Assembly: GCA_008828725.1 (NCBI GenBank)
Contig: MEHQ01003881.1
Span: forward strand, 24,408 to 88,407
Origin: Saccharina japonica
Taxonomy: Eukaryota; Sar; Phaeophyceae; Laminariales; Laminariaceae
Direction: 5' to 3'
DNA: 64,000 bases
The notes beneath the pieces were generated by a model. The model saw nothing but the letters and a program-made list of their open reading frames with translations, did not search any database and was not told where the DNA came from. Both the position numbers and the translations under genes were made by a program. Every line of letters starts with the position of its first letter. Position 1 is the first letter of the stretch. Below are positions 43,382 through 57,800 of this stretch, one piece after another.

Positions 43382-46300
43382 CTTCACATTAAACCTTCCT
43401 TTCTACCCGTCGACATCCAGCACACCCAGTGTCCGTGCCGATTCTTCATCCTAAAAAGGTACCAGTTCTGTGGTCACCTGGTACGTCGTTATGGTTATAC
43501 CAGGTACCAGGTACTTCGTATGGGTTCATGGTTCATGGCATCGAATTTATGTTTCTCCTCGCGGCTCCGCCGCCCCATTGGCCCACGCGTGTTGTAATTT
43601 ATGAGCTGCTGTATCATATCATACCTTTATCTTTGATTGGGCTGTTGGTTTTTTTTATGTGATATCTTCGGTAATCGTATGAGTATCAAATATCAAGCCG
43701 GTATTACTATTAATACGTACTCGTAGTGTGCTTGTGAATATACCTGGTACGTTATACTACATCTGTAGATACCGGTACTACTGCCGAAGAGTACGATCGT
43801 CTGATCGCGCGAGTGGATAAAAAGCGTCGTCACAGAGTTCTAAAGTTTGCTTCCAAAACGCATATCATATTCGATCGAAGATAACATACTTACAACCTCT
43901 CTCGTATCTTGTATGTACCGGTATAGCGTACAATAGTAGTATATTCGTACGACGCGAGTATTGCAAATACAAATTCAGTACTGCTGTTGTACGTCAATTT
44001 ACGGATGCAGCCACAACAATTCGGTGCGAGTCGCCGAGGGGAAAGAAATGTCTGAATTTTCGCTTCTCGCTATAAAAATGCAAGGCACGAACCGTAGTGG
44101 GGAGGAGGAAGAAGCACTTACTTTGTGACCCAGCTTCTGAGTTACGACTGATAAGGTAGGAGAGAGAAAGGAAGGACGAAGATAATACGTAAATAAGATG
44201 GGGAAAGAAAAGAAAAAAAACGGCGGGTAACCTCTTTTAAAACCCTTTCAGGACTGCAGACCCGTTTTGGGGACAATCCACTCTAATTCTAAGTATTTTG
44301 TCCCCAAAACGGGGTAAGGGTTAAGGGACTCCGCGATAAGGGAAATCGGTACTCATTTTTCTGCCCACTTTTTTTGCCCAATACTGACAGTTTGGACTAA
44401 TCATTATGCTGTCGGAATGGGAGGATCGATAAACTCGGTTTCCGATCCACTCGAAATTCGACGGGGTGTTTCTGGATGCCGTCCCTGTATTATATATCGT
44501 CAATAGGATCGATTGTGTAGTATGTTGTGCTCTTCCTGGGGGCGGTTGATACGAGAGTTGAAAACTGCTTCGTGTCCTGCTCGCGGATTCTAGGGGGTTC
44601 TGCGCTGCGAGCAGCAGCAGAAACAGCAGCAGCAGCAGAGCAGTCAACCCAGCATCGGAGACGTGTTTTGGCTACTGCTGCGTGGTGTGACCGTGTGTTT
44701 GGAGGGGTGGAGAGAGATGTGGTTGGCTTCAAAAACTTTTTCGATCGAGAAATCCAATCCACGAACCCCGTCGAAAAACTCGAGTTTTTGTACGGGATGC
44801 GTGGATCGGATTGCTCGATCAAAAAGGCTCTTTTTCGACAGTATAAGAAAACCCAATTTTGTCTCGTATCGGAAACTTGCTTTTTTTATTCACGTATCCG
44901 ACTGCAGGAGAATTCACCTTTTGCAATCCGATTGTGCAAAATCTGACCGGAATTGTTTCGATTTGAGAGTCCGATGGCCCAAAATCCGACGACTTGGGCC
45001 GTCAAATTTTCAAATATCAAAATGGCATGATCTCTAAAGTAAAGCTGTTGTCCACGCAAGCAAGCAGCTGCAGAACGACCGATGAGTTGGAGGTGACACA
45101 GCGACGTCGTTTCGCGCCCGGCGCGCAGTCGGGGCGTCGCTCCGTCACCAGACTACAATCGGCTGGCGCGGGCTCGGGCCTACTCGTAGAGACGGAGAGA
45201 AGCGCACTCGGCGTGCGCCTCTCCGCGGCTTCGTACTCGTAGACTACAGCAGCAGCCAGTCAGTCAGCGTGCTGGGTCCGGATGCTTTATTGTGCCAAAT
45301 TACAAAATACCAAGTCAGGTTGACTCCAGCGCACTCGGCACGTCTCTTCGCCGTCAGACTAATAATAGAGGCAGTCAGCGTAGGTTCGGACGCTGGGTCC
45401 TACGCCTAATAGTGCAGCCCACTCGGCACGTCTCTACGCGGCGCCAAACCACAACAATAACAGTTGGTCTCGGCGCTTGCTCGAGCCTCTGCACGCACAA
45501 TAAACCCGATGTTTTCGCATATCATAGGAAGACTGTTTCGATTTTGCGAACTTCACAGATGAAAATGCGATCTGGTCAAAATCCGAAGCTCAACATCTGA
45601 AAATCTGAAGCGCATAGGAAACGGCCTATGAGGAGTCGGTACCAACTCTGTTGAGGGACGTTGGTATATAAGAGACCTCCAATCCCGAAGGCAGTAGGGT
45701 CCTTTAAAACGGGCAACCTACTGAAATATGAAATATGATATTAGGGTCGTTTTTAACGACGCATATTTAGCAAATAAATTGTCAAATTCCATTTTTTGGC
45801 AAGTTAAACTTGCCAAAATAGCAAAAAACTAATTGGTTTTTCGGATATTTCCGTATCTGTTCGTTGCCAAGCTTGTGGAAAATGAAATTTACTATTTCAC
45901 TTGCCATTTGCGACCAATCGCGCCTACGCAAGACCATACAAAAACCACACCCCGTCGCGCTCGTAGACCGCACGAGCTGCAGCAATACAGGAAGATATCG
46001 AGGGTTATAGATGGTGGTGCTGGGAGCAGATGATAGTGGCTGACGGCACTGCTCAAGGGGTTGATGGCGCGGGCGACGAACCCCATGTAGGCGTTGCACT
46101 GGTGCCGTCTGGGGCTGATTCTCAAGTCAATCCCAATCAAACAGTCGCCCTAGCTTCCCCAAGACAACAAACACGTGATTATGGCCGCCCGGGAGGGCTG
46201 TCCATCTCTGGGACCTACGAGATGTGCTTGGATCCGTTTCCAGGCCACCCATTCCTCGACGAGGGTGTCTTGCTGTACGGGGTTTGATAAAAAACCTGAG

Positions 46301-49300
46301 GACGTTACGTGGCTTAAATAGCAAGTTTCTTGTAATTTCATGATGTTTGTCGATAGAAAGTATTTGGGAAGACTTGCCAATATTTTGTTGCCAAAATAGC
46401 CATTTTTTTGCTATTTTCTCTTGTCGTTAAAAAGGCCCTTTTACGGTTCGAGTACATACACATACCCTTAATTCTGTCGTTTGATAAAATACTAATACCA
46501 GGTATGATATGTATTAATAACTGTTTTACCTCTACGACGAAGTCATGCTAGGATTCGCTTGAAGCTTGAAGCTCCCTTCTGCCACGTTTTGCTTTCATGT
46601 GCCACCCCGGAGCCCGAAGCGTGCGTAGCACAATAGCCTACCTACATACGTGTCGTACCCATATATACGCGATGAAACTCTCGGAATGCTCGAGGACGGC
46701 ACTCAGCAGCTCAGTATATAGTCAGTGTACAGCAGCACCAGTACCAGTCCAAAAGTTTTTGATCCTTTGATGGCAAAGCAGCTGCTGCAGCAGCTCTATT
46801 TATAAGCTCTGCTGCTCCAAGCAGTGCTTGCTGTGCTGTGCAGTCATGAATTCGAAAAGTACCGTCAGTAGATATTATACGTAGTCTAGAAGTGCGCCTC
46901 ACACAACAAGCAAGTGGACTGATGAAACGCCCCCCCCATGATTCCTGCCGGTAATCGTGGTGTGCAGCTGGTGGTGTGTGGATGTTCGCTTTTTTGGCCC
47001 CTGTTCGCTTGGTGGAACTTCAAGGGGGAAAAGTGCACAACACGTGGTACTGAGGACACGATCTAAGTAGACCATCTAAATCCCAGCCTACCGTTATTGA
47101 GGTGCTGTGCAGGATTTGTTTTATTTAGTACAGATCCAGCCCAGGAAACAATGTGCTAGATCATACAGATCATGCAGATCAGGTATATATCTGCCCTGAA
47201 AGGTCTACTGCAGATCATGAACTACCGGTACTGTGGGAATGGGCCGGTCGCCCCGGTAGTTCAGCAGGTAACCACGAAGCCTGTTGGGTTGGAAGTCGAG
47301 GGTTCGAGTATCCGTATGGAGATTTTAATTCTCAAATGACACCAAATGTCGAGAGCGCATATTATAGCGTAGGTGAGCACAATTCGACGAGAGTTGACGA
47401 GGGAAGAAAGTGCTAAAATCTTCTCGCGATAAAAATGCAAGGCACGTATGATATGATACCGTAGTGGGGAGGGGGAAGAAGAGCCTACTTAGTGACCCCG
47501 GACCTGAGTTACGACTCAAGAGGGAGAGAGAATAAAAAGGCGAAGATAATGAATGGGATTGACAAAAATAGTAAATGGGGTTGACAAAAATAAATAAATA
47601 ATGGGAGCAGCTATGTACGATCGTAGGGTAGACTATTAATAGAGGTGCACCTATTTCTTAGGGTGGTCATCATAATAAAGCTCTTTTGTCCCCCCCGAAA
47701 GCTGATTTAGGAGGAAATTTTCAAGTGTTCTATGCCCGATGAACGGCCCCACGGCCTTAACCCTTTTCGGAATGCCGTCCCGTTTTGGGGACAATCCACT
47801 CTAATTCTAAGTAATTTGTCCCCAAAACGGGACTGCAGTTCTAAAAGGGTCAACCACACAACGAAAAATATCGCAACACAAAAAATGAAATTCGGACGAG
47901 TTTGGGTTAAGGAGCGCCGATCATCCAGAAAATGTTTCAGCCAAAATGATGTGTCCGACGTATTAAAAATTCGTCGAGAAAAAGCGACGAGTACGGCAGC
48001 ATCGGTCATCGGACACAAAAGGAGCCAACCCCGGATTGTTGAGGTATCATATAGAGGGTCAACCCGAGTTATGATAGGGATGTATTTACGCGACGCAAGG
48101 ACATCTCCGACACGCACAGTAACAGCAGCATGCTACGAGACCCTGCCTAGTAGACCTGCTGTAGCTTGTAGTACTATTAATACTGCTGCTGCTACTTTAT
48201 CAACCAAAGCATCTCTACGACCATGAAAAAAGCTCCTTCTGGACACAGCCATGGTTTCAATGATTTGGAGGCGTTTTTTGTTGCTACGTATCCGGTTGGA
48301 CTTATTTTCGATTAACCGGTTTAAAACCGGCTGAAAAACCCGGTTTAACCGGCTTTTTCTTTTGAGAAAGCGTCTCATTTTCCGGTTTTCGGGGGGGGGG
48401 ATTCTCCCTCCTCTTGTAGAACCCCCCAGCCCCCTCCGTCTCGAAAAGGTGAGTGGTCAGTGGTCAATGGTCAAATGACTAAGGCAAGCAACAAATGAGT
48501 GCACCCCCCCTCCCCCGGCATTGTAGGGATGCGAGCGTCTATTGTCATATTAGACTACGGCCTTGCATGACATTGAGTGCACCCCCACCCCGATCCGTCG
48601 GTGAAAACCTGACGTTCTCCGTCCCGGCATTGTAGATAGTGATGCGAGTGTCCATGACCATACGACTACTGCCATGCATGACTATGAGTACACCCGCGCC
48701 TCAACGCGGCCAATTTTGGTACCACTCGGGGGGGGGGGGGGGGGGCCGGGGGGGGTTTTTTTGCCACGCGGCAGATTCTTGGTTCTCCATAACTTTATCA
48801 TCCTGTTAAAGTCGGGGGTTCCGTAACAGCGACTTTCCTCCTCGGTTAGAGACGAGGCGGGGGGGGACATCTGGCATATGACGGTGACCGTCGGAGGATG
48901 GTCAAGGCGGCAAGAGGGTCCCTCCCGTGAGATAAAAATTGAGCAAGCGTTGCTGTTGTTTTGCGGAAATCCAAGTGCCGACAGCAAAATCGGCGAGCGA
49001 GAAGGCGGGAAAGGAACGGGAACGCTCTCGCTGTTGTTGCCCCGCGTCTGGCGCGCTCTGCGCTCGTCCCGGGTATTTATTACGGAGGGCCATAGTAAAT
49101 AGGACCAAATAATGTTGGTAAAAATAGGTAAAACATGAAGTATTTTGTGTGTTGCGTAGGTCCTATTTACTAGTGTTTACTAGTGTTTACTAGTGTTTAC
49201 TAGTGTTTACTATGCCCCCCCCCGTAATAGTTGCGCCCAAGTGTTGGAGGTGTCTCTATTAGGAGTAGGAACGGTGCTCCGTCTCGAAAGGGATGCGTGG

Positions 49301-49421
49301 TCAATGGTCAAATGGCTAAGGCAAGCAACAAATGATGGCATCATAGCCCCCCCGTAATAGTTGTTTTTCTTTTATGCCGGACGGCGCTGCTATAGACTGC
49401 TACTGCTGCTGTACTACTACG

Positions 49422-49477
<56 letters not shown>

Positions 49478-49480
49478 CTG

Positions 49481-49516
<36 letters not shown>

Positions 49517-52500
49517 TAATACTACTACTACTACTATACTACTGTAGTACGGATGTATGCTGCGGTACCCTCTGGTGTACCGCATCACCCGGGTGATAAG
49601 CTGACACGCACCCTGACTACCGCATCACACGGGTGATAACATAACACACTCCCCAGGAACGAATTTCCGGGCCGGTTTTCTCGAGAGCAAGGAGGGCCGC
49701 ACGGAGGCACACAACACCGAAAATGATGGCTTTCGAAATATCTCGTTATGATAGACGCTCCGCACGTTGTCGAGGAAATTGTCTCGGAAACTTGTTCGGG
49801 GTGTTATCTTGAGTGTTACAGTAGACGGGATGATACTCTGCTATACACGAGTAGTGTGATACTTCGTGTATTAGCAAGCAAGGATCAATGATGTCGCCGA
49901 AGCAGCTTGTTGGGGATGTCTTTTTTTTTTTTTTGTGGCGCAAGGGGGCACAAGGCGTAACTAAAACAGCAGCACACAACGTATATAAAACTGGGCACGA
50001 GGGTCGGGAAGCCCAAGAAGCCAGCAGTAAGAAAAAAAAATATGTCCGATGTTTGCTGTATACCAGGGATAGTATACCAGGTATATACCTGGTACTTGTC
50101 TGTCCCCACCCGCTAGAGACGTGAGACCAAAACGATATTTAAATTTGTATAAACGTCGGGCTACAGCCACTGGCCACTGGTCTCGTACTATAATCTAGCC
50201 GTAGCGGTCCGCCATAAGCAATTACTTCTGGAGTTCTGTAGGAGCAGATGCCAGTGGCGGTTTCGAGTTGCTTAAATTGATAATTTAAGCAACTCGTTTA
50301 CTTGAGCAACTCGTAACGGCGACTGGCACCTGCTCTTACAGAAGTCCAGAAGTGATTGCTTTTGGCGGACCGCTACGGCTGACGGGCGATTGGCAATGCC
50401 GACAAATTGTACAGCGGTTTGTAGTGTAAATACGACCGGCTTGTAGCGGTAAATGCCGCTACGTACGTAAGAGTAGTGGCTAGAGTCGTGAGTTGGATGA
50501 AGAGAAACATCGGTGACTATATCCCATGCATGGTGCATGCTACATACCTGGTAGTTGTTACAGTAATTGGCTTAGGTATTGCAACAGCAGTTTTTTTTTT
50601 TATCGTTGCGTGCGGCAATTTTCGGAGCTCTGCGTCTTTTTACGTATATATGTACACATGTATGTGTCGTACCAGGTACCTTTTTTACTGGCGCGTGTGT
50701 GCTTATAAATTTCTATGATACCAGCAGTACGAAGGTGAATTGAATTCAGTTCGTCGGCTTACTTCACCACCCAACTTATTTTACGGTAAAAAGTACATAC
50801 TACTGTATTAGTATTACAGGGTGGGCTAATGTAGTAATCATAACCCACGATAGCCCCAAAAGCCATGTATTCTCCTAGGTTTAGACACAATTTTTTGTTC
50901 TGATTACTATGAATACAGCAGTACGCGACAGATGTTAAGAATCTCTCATTTTTGGACAGACTGGAATTATGACGTAAGACTGATGAGTATGTTCCACACT
51001 ATTTTCAGCACAAAATCAGTACAAAAGAGGTCGCATTCTTAGTTTTTACCAAAAATTTCAGTCTCAAATTCTGAAGTGTCAGGTTCTTCAACATCTGTCG
51101 CGTTCTGTATGCTCTACCGTAATAATCACTTCTCCGTGGAGTTTCAGACATGTCGCAGCCCTAGGACTACTGTACTGGTACACTGGTACGTGCCAGCTAT
51201 GTAGTAAGTTGCTGTTGCTTGGTTGATTTGTGTTCACACTAGCCGTAGACCGTTCTGTCTTAACCAACGATACCAAGCGCGCCAATTACCCGGCCCAGCA
51301 GCACACCCGTTGTCCGAGTTGCCATGGACGCGAGGCGATACCGCTGCTGCTACATAGCTGTTGCTGGTAATTATGTAATTATAATGATGTTGATATTTCA
51401 TATCTATGGTATTGCTGCTGTACTACTACTCTGTCGTGCCGTGTTGAAGATTCGATATGGGCCATCTCTGGATTTTGGAGCCGTAGCGAAGGCCTCATAC
51501 TGCTGCTGCTGCTGCTGATGTTGCTGTTGCTGCTGTGTACTACTACTGTGTAGGCCTTGTTGAAGGTCAAACGAGATACTGCTGCTGTTGTTGTTCTGTA
51601 GTCTGGGCCTCAAGTTCTTTTTTTGAGACAAGATATTGTTCTCGTCCATCAGATCATTGATTGAGTGTAACAGGGCCGTGAAGGGGAGCGAAAGTTCGAA
51701 CGTGTTGGAAATCGATTGCGGCGACGCTATATATATATATATTATATATAGTTCGAGGTATGTGCAAAGATGAGTTTCGGCCAAATCCTCGATCTCACAG
51801 CTGTTGTGATTATGTTTTCCAAATACAAGGTACGCATGTACGAATTGATCGGATTTTATTCGCTAATAAAGCGGCTCGCTTGAGCTTGGAGTGACATCGA
51901 ACGCTCGAAGCGAGTCCCAATCAGGGCTCCCGATGGAGTACGTATAGCATAGGCTCACAAATAAGAAATAACCTATGTATGTACTACGTATAATATTGAG
52001 AACGTGAGGCTCGCTTTTTGGGGGACGCTTAGAAATTTGGAATCAAGAAATCGTGCTAAGCGGCGAGCACTACTACTGCACTAAACCCTATACAATAAGC
52101 CCATGTTCAACATCGTTCAAGGACGGTGTGACATTAAGGTTGTAAGGCTTTTGCTCAGATTAAGGTGTTGTTTGTTGGCGGGCCCATACTCCATACTGGC
52201 TGTACGTGTGGCGCTGTCACGCTAGCGCAATAGTTTCTGCGAAATCATCACGCGTATCTAGCCTAACACGCACCGAAGGCGTGTTGTGACTTGCCGCAAC
52301 ACGTACTGCTGTGTACAAGTACACCTATCATACGAGTGCGGTAGTGCACAACATGTTTCGCCGTGGGCGCAGAAAATCTTGCGAGGGTGTTTTTCGCCGC
52401 AGGGCAAAACATGTTTGACGCACTTTTTCAGTATTTCGCACCGCAGGCAGGCGAAAACCTTTTTCGATACCTTTTTTTTTATTCGCTGTCCTATAGACGG

Positions 52501-54816
52501 ATAGCCGGTTCTTTTTTTCTGATGAGGTGTCGTCAGCTGTGAGGTGTGAGTCGTTTTGCTTTTGTACTTTTGGGTGCGTAGTGCGTAGGAGATACAACGC
52601 TATATATATATGGTATCTGTCCGTATCACGAAAATGATGCTATTAATAAGAGATGTGGAAGGAAAGATGAGATGTGGAAGGAGGATCATTGGAAAAGGAT
52701 GTCTGACCGTAATATTGTATGCATGTGTTCTTCGCATTAGTCTACCCGTCGACATCCAGCACACCCAGTGCCCGTGCCAATTATTCTTACCAGCTGAATC
52801 GTACCCTTCACAGCTATTGCTGTACGCGTACGAAACTTTTTTTTGTCATTTTGGACCAAACAACTTGGAAATTGTACGATGGGGTTTGTATTCGGCTCTC
52901 TAAACTGGCAAAACGACCCGGCAAAATGCAATTGTGAAGATTTTTTCGAGCGTATATCACTCATACATCGCAACAACAACGAAAACGCCTCCAGCGGCCC
53001 ACTGGGGGCCTTTCTCAGGATACCCTGCGGGGTGCGCAACACGAACCTCCGGCCTGAAAGGAGCCCCCATCCCACTCATCCCAGTTCAGTACTGGTCCCT
53101 CTATAGTGCCGGTTGCCCGCTATAGTGCCTGTGGAATCGATTGGCGCATATTACCAGTCTGGTACGTAGTGTGCGGAGTATATAGTGCCGGTTGCCGCTA
53201 TATTGCCTGTATTGTTCGCTTGCGCATGCCGGCACTATACAGGGATACCGGCACTGCTGTAGAGGGACGACTACTGCTGTACCCCAAATGCATACCCCCC
53301 CCCCCCCGAGGCTGGTGAAATGTAGCCGGTGAAATGTGTTACATACAGAGTTACTCGTAGCAGTGTTGAAAAATCGGCAAAACGATATAATCTCCATCAT
53401 GTGATCATGTGCGATTACGATCTCGCTTGAATCGTGCACGACTGAATCGGATGAAACGGCTGATAGTTTGACAGCCCTAATTATATGCCAGGTGCCAGGT
53501 ACCAGGTAGGTATGGTATATGGTATAGTCGTATATACCAGGTGTATGGAAATACCTGGTACCGGTGTATCACAGCAGCAGTACGTAGTATAATAGGTTGT
53601 GATGGCTTGCTTTTGGCTTTATACGGGGGTCTACCGTATTGTAATCAAAACCCAGGATGGACCCAAAAAAACATACATTCGTCTATCTTTACTATCCATA
53701 TGTGGTTCTGATTACTGGCTGCTGTGTTGCCACGTATTAGTAGCAGGCACTTTGCGGGACTCTACTTCTGTTATATACGTGAGTAGCCACTGCTGCTGCT
53801 GCTGCTGCTGCTACTGCTGTGGCTGTGGCTCCTTTCGGAGTAGTATGCGCAGCAGTCGAGAAATTTCTGTGGGTCGAACCCTCGCTTTTGGCTTTTTAAG
53901 GGGGGGCTTATAGAACCCAGTATGGACCCAAAAAAAAACATATTTAATTTCGTAAATTCGTCTATTTTTACTATTAATAATAAAATACGAGTATTATACC
54001 TATAAGCTGGTTCTGATTACTACTGCTGTGTTCCCACGTGTATAGGTGTAGCAGGCACTTTGCGAGAGTCTGCTGCTGGTATATATATATATGTACGTGA
54101 GCAGCCACTGCTGCTGCCGTTCGCTGTGACTCCCTTCGGCGGTAATTTTGCTAGGTGGTGCCTGGAGTAGCATGCGCGGCAGCCTAGAAGTTGCTACGGG
54201 TCGAACGGGGTGTTCGGCTGTGTGCCCCACAGGTAGCGGCACCAGCAGTGCAAGGCTGTGCATATTACGTGGGGGGGGGGGCATAGGGCATACTCGTAGT
54301 AATCAGAAACCACGATGGACCCCCCCCCAAAAAGCATGATATATACCTGGTACCTAGGGCTGGGCACTGACACAGTATGTACTGGCAGCTGTAATCTACT
54401 GATTGACCTGGCCAGTATATTCGCCAGTAGTTATTTAAATTACGTGCACCCAAGAAACACGCCATACCACAGTACGGAAACCCACTGAATGCGTTTCGGG
54501 AGGAGAGAGGAACAGAGGACAGACAGTATACTGCTGCAATCCAGTTCTCGTATACTGATTGGCTTTGACGACAGCAGTATAATCGCTACTGACTGAGCCA
54601 GCCAGTGCCCAGCCCTACTGGTACCAGTATCAGCTTACGCTCCATGTTTGTTTTTGACCACTATGTATCTATGTATGATCCCCCGTGATAGTACATATTT
54701 GTTTTTCCTTTTTTTCCTTTTTTTTCCCATCCCCTCTGTTATCTTCGCCCTAAAGTAGTTTACTCCAGCTCCCTCCCTCCCTTTCGTCAGGCTGATCCGG
54801 GGTCACATGGGAGGCC

Positions 54817-54848
<32 letters not shown>

Positions 54849-57800
54849 ACCCCCCTACTACTCGTACTGTGCGCACCTTCCTTTTCATCGCGAGAAGGAT
54901 TCAGCACTTTGTTCCCTCGTCGACTCGCGTCGAATCGTGACTTGGACACGCTGCTATTAATAGGCGCTGTCTCCTTTTTACGGGGGGACCATAGTAAACA
55001 CTAGTAAATAGGACCTACGGTACACATTGTACGTATATATTTCCTATTTTTATTGACAATATTTGGTCCTTTTTATGGTGCCCCGTACTAGTGTATACTC
55101 TAGGGTATACCCGGATACCAAGAACCTGGTTATGTTGGTCATACCCGGGTAGATTTTCACGGTCCGGCCCGGCCCGGCCCGGCCCGGCCCATCACGGCGT
55201 TCAGATCGGCCGGCCTGGCGCGGCCCGGCGCGACCGGCCATGACAAGCCCTGGTTATAGTGGCCGTTCCCCGGACAGATACCCGTGTACATCCAGAGTAC
55301 ACACCGCTACGATACACCCTACGTAACACTGCCTTCCAGGCACTGCTTTGTTGGTGGCGAGAAACAAAGGGTGGTGCTGGTGTCGGTGTTGTTGGCGGGT
55401 GGTATTGCTGTGGCCGTGTGCGTTGACTGACGGCTCTGGCTTTGGCGAGAGAAGGCGCTCGCAACGGGAGCCAGCCGGGTGTTTTTGTTCGGTCACACAG
55501 CAAGCAAGCGGTTTGTCGGTGGGCATATTTTGGACAAGTCCTCAAAATATTTTGGACGATCGAAGGTTTCAAGGCCCGATTTTCGGGAGGGGACACCAAC
55601 GTTTTGCCCCCCGTTTGTATTGCACCGGCGCACATAGTGGGAGATATGTCGTACATACGGACCAACATGTATTCAGTTTACCGTGCATACAACACGCTAG
55701 GTTAAGATGTATCCAGTACGCATATATGCCGTGTACAAGGTTCCCCTTCGGGATTGTGGTTGGCGTGAAACCCCGGGGGGTGTCGCAAGCTGAAAAGGGA
55801 CAACAGACAGCAGACATTCGGTCCTCGTAACACTAACCCCGACGCCGACCTGGCCCTTGGTTGGTGGGCTTGGTAGTGCTCTTAGCTCGCAACAACTTGG
55901 TAAGACTCTACTACGATGCGTAGGTCACAGCACCTTGTTAAGCCTCTACAGCAATGGGGGTCACGGTTTAAGATACTGTAGTTCAAATTGCATGCTACGT
56001 ACGTATTCTTAAACCACTCTGGACGTAAGCATAAGGCGCGTTTAAACCTTAATATGAAGATCAAACGGTCCTTATATTTAGGTCCAGAGTGGTCCGATAC
56101 AAGCTACCGGAATAGAATACGACATATATTGTGCGAGCTACAGTGCTCGGATCGAGCTCAAACCTCGACCAAATGTGCCCGGCCGGGCCTCCCGTGTCGG
56201 GGTACTTAGCGTTTTGCCGAAAAGTGCTCGTGCGAAGAGAAATGTTGCGAAAAGTGCGAAAATTTCACAAACATAACTATACATATATACGCTCGTACGT
56301 GGTCATTCCGGTTTAAGATCAATTCGGTTTTAAGAGAGGCCGAACAGGCCCGAATTGAAACGTGACCTCCACACTGCTGTACCTGATAACGCGTACCACC
56401 CTTGGCAAGGTTAGACATGGGTCACAACGTGTTGGTGAAGCATATTGGTATTGTTTGTGGTCGGTGGTGCTCAAAAACGGGGCACCAGCGTCGTTGTTGT
56501 CCCGAACGTGGGAATGTGTGCTATCAACACCAACAACGTTATTTCCGTTTTTTATGTATATACAGATATGGTGTCTTGAGTGCTTCAGACGGCAGTCAGC
56601 AGTGTAGTATTTGTGTGCAGTTTTTGCTGTGTCTACATATCTATATCATACATACACCACGAGAAGCGTTAAACATATATTAATACCAGGTACCAGGGTA
56701 TATCATACGAGATTTCACTCTGGATGGAAATGTAAGGACGGTTAGGTGCTGATGGTATACACCAACGGTCCTTACATCTTCCGTGCAGAATGGTATATAT
56801 ATATGACGCGAGGTATATATGAACAGTTATTAAAGTGTTATCTTGTCCAGGTATTTCAGAGCGCTGTATTGTGTGAGGTATTTTGAAATGTTGTGTTGAT
56901 GTTGTATGCTGCTGTTGATGTTGATATGTATGTAAATATGTTGAAGTTGTTGAACACCAGTCTTCTTCGAGTACAAGTGTCAGTACTCTGTTATCATGAT
57001 GCTGTTTTTTAGTTTTGGCGCTGCTGCTGTCACGCGAAAAGACAGCAACAAACTGCAATATATACATATATACCATATGGCGTTGGTGTTGCTGTATTTG
57101 ACTCTGGCGTAGCGGGTAAACCCTAAAGTGGGATAAATCGCCCGGAACAATACTGCAGCGGAGTTGAAGTATCTGCTATGAGAGTAGGCCAGCAGAGTAG
57201 GCCAAGTAGATGTCTGTAGTACTCCTCTTGCAGAGCACCTTGCTCTCTCTCCCGAGATGCTGCAGCATGAATATGTATGTATGTAGCGCTCGTGGAGCTC
57301 TCTTCTATCAGCAGCAAAAGCTTACCCCATTCAGAACTGAAACAAAATATCCCACGCTAATTCCAAGTAATTTGTCCCCAAATACGTGGGACCAGTTCTT
57401 AGGGGGTTAAGCGTACCATTTTTTCGACATTGGTTGGTGACGTACACTTTTGTTCCTGAGACAATGAGGGCCTCTACCCTACACACCGGTTGCTTTGGTT
57501 ATAAGGGCTATAGGGCTGCTGCTGTTCGTATGATAGCGCTATTACGGTGGACCATACGTAATCAGGACCCATCATGCACATAAAACCTACCAGTATATAT
57601 TTAGACGCGTGCTACGATCCTACGATAGAGGTACTGCTGTACCTTTTTTTGGCTGGAGTTTTTTCCGGGATGGCCTATTAAAGGCTATCAAAGGCTCCTT
57701 AACCCAATTTCGTCGGAATTTCATTTTTCGTGTTGCGATATTGTTCATAGTATACTTGGGCCGTGGGATTGTTCATCGGGTAGAAAAAAAAAATTCCGTC

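Noticed and set aside
45782-46287. Transposase gene in the 700-bp GGG(C/T)C-ended element
   Set aside because: Frames on both strands are about 70-105 codons without DDE-type spacing or a DNA-binding motif.
47246-47320. Functional tRNA gene
   Set aside because: A- and B-box-like words are present, but acceptor and T stems do not close and the sequence continues into a SINE-like body.
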